The notes under the pieces were generated by a model. That model was not told where the DNA came from and ran no database searches. It worked only from the letters and a program-made list of their open reading frames with translations. DNA of 62,991 nt, taken from the NCBI GenBank assembly GCA_945865375.1, contig CAMBEJ010000010.1, positions 1 to 62,991 on the forward strand, written 5' to 3'. The translations under genes and the position numbers were made by a program. Positions 35,888 through 43,176 of the stretch are shown here, piece by piece. Source of the stretch: Akkermansia muciniphila. Its GTDB lineage: Bacteria; Verrucomicrobiota; Verrucomicrobiia; Limisphaerales; F1-80-MAGS106. The first letter of the stretch is position 1. Every line of letters begins with the position of its first letter.

Positions 35888-36540
35888 GGTCTCATCACGC
35901 TTTGCATGATGTGGATGGAACGATCAAGCGAGATTTGCCACGAGGCAGCCAAAATCTCCATCACCCGGTCGCATTCATTTCCTTTCACTTCGGCATCATT
36001 ATCGTAGTGGTCATTCACTTCGATATAAGCCCCAAACGGCTTTATCTTCAATGACGGTTCCACCGCAACGGAAAGCCGGCCTTTGTATTTATCGGGTCTT
36101 ATGCCCTGCACTTGAATCGACCGCATCCCCGGTTTTTCCAGCAGGCAGGCCCACGGTTCCGGGGGAGCGAGGCGGTGGCCCAGCGCGTGCCATTCCTTCT
36201 CGCCTGGGCTCCGAAATTGCGCCTGCCGATTGATGCCCATTTGTTTTACGGGCCTATGCCGCGGCAAACCGAAGGTGCCACGCACCAGATCACGGAGCGG
36301 TTCGAGATTCTGAATTTGGGACGTGCGAGCGGCGAAGCGATCCAAGGTGACTTCGAGTTGCAACCAACCGATGGAAAACACGCTGACTTCAGGCGAGACG
36401 ATTTTGATGTCCGCCCGGTCGGCTTCTTCCTGCTGGATCAATTTCTCCCGCGCAAACCAAGTGGGATGAAAGATGGCCGGATTAAACGAGCCAACCAAGA
36501 CAACGCTTACGTCTTCGAGTTCTGGTTTTAGGTCAGACAC
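35884..36540 (-). CDS. Unrecognised protein, first gene of MBL-associated operon
   Basis: 218 residues without signal peptide or membrane helix. The N-terminal half reads VSVVLVGSFNPAIFHPTWFA and later FSIGWLQLEVTLDRFAARTS. The second half has GINRQAQFRSPGEKEWHALG, HRLAPPEPWACLLEKPGMRS and AYIEVNDHYDN. The alternation of beta strands around W/H/E positions resembles TIGR04255-like proteins in plan, but I cannot assign it. It begins the operon 36540-34572. Upstream lies decayed DNA, so its promoter is unclear. Confidence 0.75.
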   Translation of the reverse strand: MSDLKPELEDVSVVLVGSFNPAIFHPTWFAREKLIQQEEADRADIKIVSPEVSVFSIGWLQLEVTLDRFAARTSQIQNLEPLRDLVRGTFGLPRHRPVKQMGINRQAQFRSPGEKEWHALGHRLAPPEPWACLLEKPGMRSIQVQGIRPDKYKGRLSVAVEPSLKIKPFGAYIEVNDHYDNDAEVKGNECDRVMEILAASWQISLDRSIHIMQSVMRP

Positions 36541-36699
36541 AACGTTGACTTTTGCATATTAAACAGGAATCCCCCGAGCTAAATCAAGCACCGGCTCCAT
36601 GTCCTGTCGTGGGCAGCCGATCCCACGCCTCCAGCACGAGACGTCGGGTGCGGTATTCGCCGAATTTATGAGGCTGAACGTGCGTCGTTAAGGCCGAGG

Positions 36700-37060
36700 A
36701 AAAGCGGCATCCGTCAATCGTATCGAGCGCGGGGAAATGCAGCTTCACCTGGCAACGATGGATCTGGCCGCAGCGCTGGCGATCATCCTCGAAACCCAGC
36801 GCCCGCGAGCCGTGGCCAAGCAACAGGCCCTCCACTGGCAGAACGAAGCCGGGTCGGTCCCCGTGCTGGCTGATGCGAGTGTACTCACGCAGGTCGTCGA
36901 GAACCTGGTTTCCAACGCCATCAAATACTCGCCGCCGGGCAAAAACATTTTCGTGCGGTTGAACAGATCCGCGCAGGCGACTCGTTGCGAGGTGAGGGAC
37001 GAAGGCCCCGGCCTGAGCGCGGAGGATCAAAAGAAACTATTCCGTAAAAATGAGGCAGAC
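36700..37060 (+). pseudogene. Sensor histidine kinase fragment (HATPase domain)
   Basis: In the frame of ATG 36737, including upstream codons reading VNRIERGE, the sequence gives the end of a dimerisation region and an HATPase_c domain: LTQVVENLVSNAIKYSPPGK (N box) and VRDEGPGLSAEDQKKLF (G1 box). The second glycine box and the end of the domain are missing, and the sequence passes into an antisense IS66 scrap. There is no sensor part and no response regulator nearby. It is a dead fragment. Confidence 0.75.
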
Positions 37061-37175
37061 CGGTCCCAAAACGCATCAGCCCCAGCATCACTCCGACATT
37101 GGGAGCGTATTTGGCCGTACCCGCATCAGGAGGCACCGGTGCTGTGTAGAGTCTGCCGCAGAGATTGCACCGCAA
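37047..37175 (-). mobile_element. IS66 TnpC transposase scrap
   Basis: A 43-codon minus-strand frame reads MRCNLCGRLYTAPVPPDA, then YAPNVGVMLGLMRFGTGLP. This matches the zinc-finger/central region of IS66-type transposases (C-x-C-G-x-x-(Y/F)TA-x-(L/V)P and the RYGTGLP-like segment). Both ends are lost and no terminal inverted repeats were found. Confidence 0.65.
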
Positions 37176-37483
37176 TTGAAGAATGACCCAAACACCGGAG
37201 GGATTTCACGAGCCAGACATCGCAGACTGGATCCAAGTTGGCGCAATTCGGCATCCAGTTCGGCAGGTGGTTTGGTGGAATCCAAGACAGCTTCGATCTG
37301 ACCACGCCGTTCCAAGAATCTTTCACAGCCCGGATGGCGTTCATCCAGCCAATGCGCCAGGAGGCGCGCGCGCATCCGTGGTATTTTCCAGAAGCGCCGT
37401 CCATATTCGAAGCGCGCCACGTCGTCGTAGTTTGGGTAGGGTCCCCAAATCAGAGCGTCGTCGTGGGTTAAAAAATTGTTCAC
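37088..37483 (-). CDS. Hypothetical partner of nucleotidyltransferase, 3' end in IS66 scrap
   Basis: Started at a GTG (37483) four bases after the nucleotidyltransferase stop; the frame is open to 37537. The product opens MNNFLTHDDALIWGPYPNYD and continues YGRRFWKIPRMRARLLAHWL. The last ~40 codons run antisense/out of frame through the IS66 scrap, so the natural C-terminus has probably been replaced. Context suggests the second gene of a toxin-antitoxin-like pair. Family not recognised. Confidence 0.5.
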   Translation of the reverse strand: MNNFLTHDDALIWGPYPNYDDVARFEYGRRFWKIPRMRARLLAHWLDERHPGCERFLERRGQIEAVLDSTKPPAELDAELRQLGSSLRCLAREIPPVFGSFFNCGAISAADSTQHRCLLMRVRPNTLPMSE

Positions 37484-37487
37484 GACG

Positions 37488-37940
37488 CTAGCGTAGCAGG
37501 CCCACCCGATCTGCCCAAGCCGCGTGCGCTCGGTCACGCGGTTCGCCCCTTTTCAACTTCGGCACGAGCAAGTCCGATGGCGCGGGCACGACAACTTCCA
37601 AAAGGCCGTAAGGTTTGCAGAAAGCGCGGCTTTGCCAGTCGGCTAAAAACTCGCGCAACACAGCTTCGGGCATCAGATTCACGTGCCAACCGTGCGTGCG
37701 CTCAAACTCGCTTCCGATCAACGCCTCGTAACAGAGTCGCGCTATTTCATCCGAATCGGTGATGGGGTCGACGTCCATGCTGTTTTCCTGCAACAGCTCG
37801 GTGATGCCACGTTGTGCCGCATGCCAGAGCAGCGCACCCGACCCAATCAAAATCATGCGGCCCGGTTGCGTGAGTTGTTGGGACAAATCCTGCAACCATG
37901 TTTCAACCTGACTGGGCAGCCTTAACTCGCGTCGCGGCAT
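37488..37940 (-). CDS. Nucleotidyltransferase-like protein (DUF6036/AbiEii-like)
   Basis: 150 residues from the ATG at 37940. The N-terminus carries MILIGSGALLWHAAQRG, a GS(G)A nucleotidyltransferase entry motif, then the acidic pair in NSMDVDPIT. The later VPAPSDLLVPKLKRGEPRDR and the neighbouring small gene suit the nucleotidyltransferase part of AbiE/MNT-like toxin-antitoxin pairs. A longer frame from 38177 overlaps the kinase pseudogene and is rejected. Activity is inferred only. Confidence 0.65.
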   Translation of the reverse strand: MPRRELRLPSQVETWLQDLSQQLTQPGRMILIGSGALLWHAAQRGITELLQENSMDVDPITDSDEIARLCYEALIGSEFERTHGWHVNLMPEAVLREFLADWQSRAFCKPYGLLEVVVPAPSDLLVPKLKRGEPRDRAHAAWADRVGLLR

Positions 37941-37990
37941 ACAAAAAGTGTAGCGCGCCCCGCGATGAGGCGCAATCTTCTTCAAAGATT

Positions 37991-40303
37991 TGCCTGGAGC
38001 GACGCCTATTGGCTTTGTTTCCGGCTGAGGCCGAACGTTCTGTTTCATTGGAGGGCGAACTGGTGTTGGGTTGGCGTCCTGCCTTGGACCAAATCGTGCC
38101 GAACACGAAGTGGGTGCTTGAAAAAAAGCTTGGAGAGGGGGGATTCGGCGAAGTCTGGGTGGCCCGTCACGAATCACTCAAAGAGCGGCGGGTTTTAAAT
38201 TCTGTTTCCAGATCGACCGCGTCCGATCCCTGAAACGTGAGGTCACGCTCTTCCGGATTCTGAAAGATCGCGTGGGTCAGCACCCCAACATCGTGGGGAT
38301 CCAGGATGTTTATTTCGATCAACCGGCCTTTCTACATCATCATGGATTACGCGGAAGGCCGCGATCTGCGATCATGGTGTCAAGCGCAGGGAGGCATTGG
38401 AAAAGTTTCCTTGGAAGCCCGCCTTGAGATTGTGGGGCAGGTTGGAGATGCGATGCAAGCGGCCCACTCGTCGGGAGTTATTCACCGGGATATCAAGCCA
38501 TCCAATATCATCATTTCGGCAAAACAGACAGGCGGAGTGCAGGTAAAATTGACGGATTTTGGGATTGGGCAGGTTGTTTCCGCCGAGGCGTTGGCCGAGA
38601 TGACGCAGTCGGGATTTACCCAGACAATGCTTTCCAGCAACTCAGCCAACAGCGGCACGTACATCTACATGGCGCCGGAGCTTTTGGCGGGCAAACCGGC
38701 TTCGGCAGCTTCTGATGTTTATTCATAAGGTGTCGTTCTGTACCAGCTTTTGATGGGTGATTTTTCGCGGCCACTGATCAGCGATTGGGGCAAGGGTCTG
38801 CCTGATCCGCTGCTTCGAGAGGACCTGGTCCGTTGCGTCGCCGGCGATCCCGCCAACCGCTTTCCGTCCGCCGCCGAATTGTCCGCCAACCTCCGGGCAC
38901 TGGAACAGCGCCGAAAAGCCATCAAGGAGTTCAAGGCCGCCATGTCCGCGCTCGACGAAGAGCAGACCGCCCGAAGGGCCAGCAATAAAGCGGAGCGGAA
39001 GCTGATTTTGATCAGGCTGCCTGCCCTGGCTTCGATGGTGTTCATGATGGGCGTGATGGGTGGGATCGCCGTGGCTTTCGCCGTCGGAATGAACACTTTC
39101 CGATTCCAAGAAAGGATGGGCGCCGAAGCCTTGTTCGTTTCGAATTTGAATTTGGCTAGCCAGGCAATCGACATGAATGAACTGGACCGCGTGAGGAACC
39201 TGTTGAAGTCAGGTTTCCGATACGTTTTTCGCGAGAACTTGCCCGCGAGTTTTGAGCTGCGTTACCTTTGGGCACGCTGCCAAACGGGTTCGACTCCCAA
39301 CGATGTGGAAGCCCGATTTAATGCCGTGTACCCGCCGCTGCTTCTCGTGGGAAACACGCACCTTTTGATGCGAACGGGAGATGGCTCCACCTTGGACTGT
39401 TGGAGCCTCACCAATAGCCGCGTTGCCTGGGCTTCGAGGCTTCCTGTTAGGACAGTTCCACCTGGAGCTGTCTCCATCTCGCCTAATGGGGAAAGTATCG
39501 CGCTAGCGTCGACGAACGGTGACGTAGAGATTTGGAATGTCTCAGAATCAAAGCTCATGGCGACATTTCGCGGGCACGCCAAGGAAGTTCATTTGTTGGC
39601 GTTTTCTCCGAATGGCCTTTGGCTTTTAACTGGAAGCCAGGGGGATCACAGCCTTCGGCTTTGGAATCTAGCCAAAGGAATTGAAACAAGCCTCACTACG
39701 AATTTTGTTGGAGTGGCTAGCTTCTCGCCCGACGGGAGAACCGTGGCCTACTGTTCAAGTCGCGGCATGGTCAATGTCTGGGACGTGGCGGCGAGAAGAG
39801 ATTCGCGAACGATTTCGTATAAAACGAATGTTCCCAGCGCAATGGCTCTTTCCTACGGTGGTCGATTCCTCGCCACTGGTCATCATGACGGCTCATTAGA
39901 AATCTCGGAATTGGGAGCGCCTCGACACCGCTCCATCTTGGAAGCGCACAAGGCTGCGCTGACGTGCCTCGCATTCAGTCCCGATGGGCAGAGTTTGGCA
40001 ACCTCCAGTCTTGATCGCACGGTGAAATTCTGGAAAGTGGGGGGTGATTCGGCTCTGCTGCGCGGTGCGGAATTTGTGACAGTTTTAGCTGGTAAACCAA
40101 TGACGTCACATTATTGGGGCCCCCTTCCCGGCGTGGAGCTTGTGACTTTGAAGGGATGGAGTGAACCGATCTAGTCCGTGCAGTTCACCCCAGATGGAAA
40201 CAGTTTTCTCATCTATAGCGGCACCGATCCACACGGTCCGGACTTGGCGCAATTGTGGAGGGTGCCAGCGCTTGACGTCAGGGAGGTGTGGAGTCGAAAC
40301 TGA
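37991..40303 (+). pseudogene. Ser/Thr protein kinase-WD40 pseudogene
   Basis: Joining frames gives a kinase: P-loop LGEGGFGEVWVARHESLK (~38127), catalytic HRDIKPSN (~38480), LTDFGIG and YMAPELLAGKPAS. A transmembrane helix (ASMVFMMGVMGGIAVAFAVG) and WD40 repeats follow (VSISPNGESIALAS ... VEIWNVSESKLMATFRGH; LAFSPDGQSLATSS). Disruptions seen: a frameshift near 38197 at a T run, another near 38330, an in-frame TAA at 38726 where YSYG-like sequence is expected, and an in-frame TAG at 40172, after which coding continues to TGA at 40303. The N-terminal cysteine region is also eroded. Four independent lesions mark it as dead. Confidence 0.85.
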
Positions 40304-40727
40304 GGTTCCTTTTATAAGGTTTTGAGTGGAACTTGCTAAGACTTTGCGAACTTGCGCGGCCCGCGCGACTTTCGATGGGAACCTGCTCGGGCGGGGTGCC
40401 TTTGGATTTCGACTTAGGTTTTGCAACCCCACCTTTAGAGCGTCTGGGCGGGCGCATGGGTTTTCGAGTCCTTCCCCCCTGCGGTCCTCGCGCGGGTCGT
40501 AGCGGAGCCGATGCCTGCGGTGGACCCGACTGGCGCGCTGGACGCGCCTGACCCGCCGAAGGGCTTCGTTGGCGATGTGATTCGATGGTCTTCGGGCGCG
40601 CCTTGGCCCGTATCAACACGGGACAACCTTCGTACCCGAAGGCGATGCGAAGTTGGTTCGCCAAATACTTCTCGTAAGTTTCAGACAGGATCTCGTCCCG
40701 ATTCACGAAGAGAAGAAACACCGGCGG
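40278..40727 (-). pseudogene. Stranded C-terminus of Der (EngA) GTPase
   Basis: The frame opens PPVFLLFVNRDEILSETYEK and continues YLANQLRIAFGYEGCPV then RPKTIES. This is the C-terminal KH-like domain of the ribosome-assembly GTPase Der. A long basic Pro/Arg-rich tail follows. Both GTPase domains are missing: directly upstream the sequence is a PD40-type propeller fragment. The 3' end overlaps the kinase pseudogene end. It is either a partial duplication of der or the remains of a deletion; der itself is essential in most bacteria and must be intact elsewhere. Confidence 0.7.
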
Positions 40728-41243
40728 CGCGAGTGGTTACCGGCGAGAGCGTGCCCGAGCTGAGGCCGTACCAATGAAGCCGACTGGGTTGTCCTGTGAG
40801 GGCGAAGAACCCGAGCAACTTGGTTCCATCGGAATGAAACTGAACGCGGCCGCGCGCCAGAACATCCTTGGACAACGCGACTGCGGTGGCGTCCTCTGCG
40901 GCAATTATGCGAAGCGGTCCGGCATCGAAACCGGGAGCGCCGATAGACGCGACGCGTTTTCCGTCGGGGGACCACGCCGGCTCCAAATCCCAACCCTCGC
41001 TTCGGGTCAACCGAGTGAGTGTTCCGCCCTCTGCGGGCATGCGGCAAATCGCTCCTTATACAAAAGCGCTATCACCGATCCATCTGGCGACAACGCGGGT
41101 TGCAGGCCGCCAAACGCGCGGAGGTTCGTCGATTCGGCTGAGCGCCCGGTCGAGCCCGAGGATCCCCCGAAGAACCAGACGGCGCACCCAAGCCACCGAA
41201 GCATCCCGTTGCCGACCACAACACCGAGTCGAATCGAATGCAT
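40728..41243 (-). pseudogene. TolB/PD40 beta-propeller fragment
   Basis: Frame one from 41243 gives a membrane/signal start (GNGMLRWLGCAVWFFGGS) and LQPALSPDGSVIALLYK. A one-base shift near 41055 continues as ICRMPAEGGTLTRLTRSEGW and LEPAWSPDGKRVASIGAP, with two SPDGK-type PD40 blades. The propeller breaks off near 40730, where the Der C-terminus begins. An exported TolB-like propeller would normally need several more blades. Confidence 0.65.
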
Positions 41244-41247
41244 ATTC

Positions 41248-41676
41248 TCACTTAAGAAACGGAAAGTGGATTGTGAGACGCAGGATATTCATCCGTCCCA
41301 CCGTTCTCATTGAAGGCGGCAAATAGACTGGACTCAGAGCCAATACCACGAGGCACAGGACGATCAAGACGAGCAGCACGAGGCGCGTCCGGGGTTTCCA
41401 TACGAGATAAAACATAGCCGCGGTGAGCCCACGCGCAACAAACCGCAACATGGCACCGTAAACCAAAACATAAACTCCACCGACGACGAAACCAAAAAGC
41501 CCACCGCCGACCAAAATGGGAATGTAAACCCAGAGCGGGACGATGCCGTCTGCGAATCCGAACCATGCATAGGTAGGAACCGTCAGGCAGAACGCGGCAA
41601 ACAGAATTGTGCCGTACCGAACTTCGTTGGCATCGGTGAACCTACCAACGTCCAGATTCCATAAACGCTGACTCAT
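41248..41676 (-). CDS. Hypothetical membrane protein
   Basis: 142 residues from the ATG at 41676. A soluble start (MSQRLWNLDVGRFTDANEVR) is followed by three or four hydrophobic segments (YGTILFAAFCLTVPTYAWF, VPLWVYIPILVGGGLFGFVV, RLVLLVLIVLCLVVLALSPV). The frame is open upstream to 42090, but that part is repeat-rich and not convincing. No family recognised. Stop lies 4 bases from the PD40 fragment start. Confidence 0.6.
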   Translation of the reverse strand: MSQRLWNLDVGRFTDANEVRYGTILFAAFCLTVPTYAWFGFADGIVPLWVYIPILVGGGLFGFVVGGVYVLVYGAMLRFVARGLTAAMFYLVWKPRTRLVLLVLIVLCLVVLALSPVYLPPSMRTVGRMNILRLTIHFPFLK

Positions 41677-41802
41677 AAGAAGTTGCTCTTGGAAATATGG
41701 GCGGGAGGCTAGCGAACCAGGCAAAATGGGACAAGAAGGAAAGTCCGCGACGGAAGGAAACCGGTGCGTCCTGAAGTGGCCGGTGGACCAAATGCTCCAG
41801 AG

Positions 41803-41952
41803 CCATTCCATGGGTGCCGACGTCCCGCCGGCAGCATCCAGTATCGAGCGAGCGGGTTTGTCGGCAAGATGTCGGCGCTCCCAGGGAATGGACCTGATCA
41901 CTATGGCTCCTGGGCATCGTGCCCGGCAGTCACCGACAACTTCGGGATGCAC
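41803..41952. repeat. REP-like hairpin element A
   Basis: The arms are 41803-41823 (CCATTCCATGGGTGCCGACGT) in inverted partial match to 41869-41891. A small hairpin GGGCA/TGCCC follows at 41912-41924, then CCGACAACTTCGGGATGCAC at 41933-41952. That last 20-mer recurs with one change at 44896-44915. The minus-strand core GGAGCGCCGA is shared with 48645-48654. It fills most of 41677-42097, where I see no gene. Confidence 0.6.
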
Positions 41953-42097
41953 GGGAAGGAAACTCAAGTGCCTCGCCACCGTCGAGTTTTGCTCCAACGG
42001 GCACTCATGGGACCAAACAGTTCTTCCGGGGGCGCATTCCGTAACAGCGACGGCAGGATGGATGCCAGCCGCCGACTTCAACGAACGCACGCCGACT

Positions 42098-42673
42098 TCA
42101 AGGGATTAACTCGCTAAAAGAAACCTCAAAGCCAGCCAGCAATTTCGATCCGACGTTTTCAGCACCCGACCCTTTGCCGTGAAGTTGATAGCTGCCATTC
42201 ACGAGCGCAAACACCTCAATGGAGCGGCTGTCCGGGTCCACGATCCAATACTCCAGCAGCTCGAATTGCTCATAGAGCGCCTTTTTCTGGATCCGGTCGC
42301 GCTGCCAGCTTCCTTCCGAGATCACTTCCATGGCGAGGTCGGGCACGGCGTTGACTTGCTTCTGAATAATGTCTCTCCGGAGTTTTGAAACGAACAATAC
42401 ATCTGGCTGCACGGCGCGATGCCGGCTGAGAACGACATCCACCGGACTGAAGAGGACTTCCCCAAGCCCGCGCTCTTCGACGAAGTGATCCAGCTTTTTG
42501 TAAAATCTGGCTACAATGCGCTGATGATCGGGGTGCGGTGCTGGTGACATGATGATTTCTCCGTTCCACAACTCCGTGGGCAAATTTGTTTCCGGAAGCT
42601 CGGAAACCATCTCGTCGTAAGTCCAAAGTCGCCGGGCCTTGGGTCTTGGCAATGCAGCCGTTGTCATGGTCAA
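42098..42673 (-). CDS. Uma2 family endonuclease-like protein
   Basis: 191 residues of the Uma2 (DUF820) restriction-endonuclease-fold family. Diagnostic are WNGEIIMSPAPHPDHQRIV, VQPDVLFVSKLR (catalytic Asp), LAMEVISEGSWQRD, K-x-x-LYEQF and LEYWIVDPDSRSIEVF. The family has a PD-(D/E)XK-like core; biological targets are unknown. Single gene in the accessory zone. Residues of the core look intact. Confidence 0.88.
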   Translation of the reverse strand: MTMTTAALPRPKARRLWTYDEMVSELPETNLPTELWNGEIIMSPAPHPDHQRIVARFYKKLDHFVEERGLGEVLFSPVDVVLSRHRAVQPDVLFVSKLRRDIIQKQVNAVPDLAMEVISEGSWQRDRIQKKALYEQFELLEYWIVDPDSRSIEVFALVNGSYQLHGKGSGAENVGSKLLAGFEVSFSELIP

Positions 42674-42700
42674 ATCATCCGCTTTCAGGCCGTAATATCA

Positions 42701-42728
42701 ACCGAAAATACGACACCGAAAATACGAC
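42701..42728. repeat. Perfect 14-bp tandem duplication
   Basis: ACCGAAAATACGAC occurs twice head to tail, starting 28 bases upstream of the Uma2 start codon. It could be a regulator-binding site or a slippage duplication. The rest of 42674-42981 has one hairpin and no gene. Confidence 0.7.
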
Positions 42729-42872
42729 GTTCAATACTGCGGCACTTTGGAATTAATCTCCTCGCTCCAGGCGGTGAGCCGCCTTTGACGCTCTTCAGAT
42801 ATTTGAGTCTCTGTTGCCGCAGGTTCAGTGGAAGACAGCAGGCTGAGATAGAAAAAGGAGATGAGAATCAGG

Positions 42873-42900
42873 GCCTGTCTGCGTGCGGACACGCACAGGC
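42873..42900. repeat. Hairpin
   Basis: GCCTG-TC-TGCGTG pairs with CACGCA-CAGGC around CGGA, a 2-base bulge in the left arm. It stands in the non-coding stretch between Uma2 and repeat copy 3. Confidence 0.5.
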
Positions 42901-42981
42901 AGATGCCCGCAGCAACATCGGCGAAACGTTGCGGACAGCTCTGAACGCTGCCCTTTGCCTGGACACTCGGTCAAACGTGGG

Positions 42982-43160
42982 AATTCCGCTCTGAATCCAC
43001 TTTTCAAAGAGGATGATGTGAGGATCGAGCCCCTCGGTGGGCCGTCGACGGTCCACCGAGGGCAATCGCCATTTCTCATCGTTTTGCCAACGTTCTTTCT
43101 GGCTCCAATCCATCTGCTGGATCTATCGTGGAACGACAATCCGAAACCAAATTCCTATCA
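42982..43160 (+). repeat. Dispersed hairpin repeat, copy 3
   Basis: Same start (AATTCCGCTCTGAATC) and end (CCTATCA) as copy 2. The hairpin CCCTCGGTGGGCC/GGTCCACCGAGGG lies at 43031-43062 around GTCGAC, with one G-T position. The minus strand carries an open frame from 43113 starting MDWSQKERWQNDEK. Its right end abuts the GTCA repeat at the 3' end of the PQQ-propeller gene. Confidence 0.88.
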
Positions 43161-43176
43161 GTCAGTCAGTCAGTCA
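43161..43176. repeat. (GTCA)4 tetranucleotide repeat
   Basis: Four perfect GTCA units. On the minus strand the innermost unit supplies the TGA stop of the PQQ-propeller gene, so slippage would not alter the protein. Confidence 0.75.

Noticed and set aside
43161..43176. GTCA repeat as a phase-variation switch
   Set aside because: The repeat begins with the stop codon of the PQQ gene, so slippage would not change the protein.
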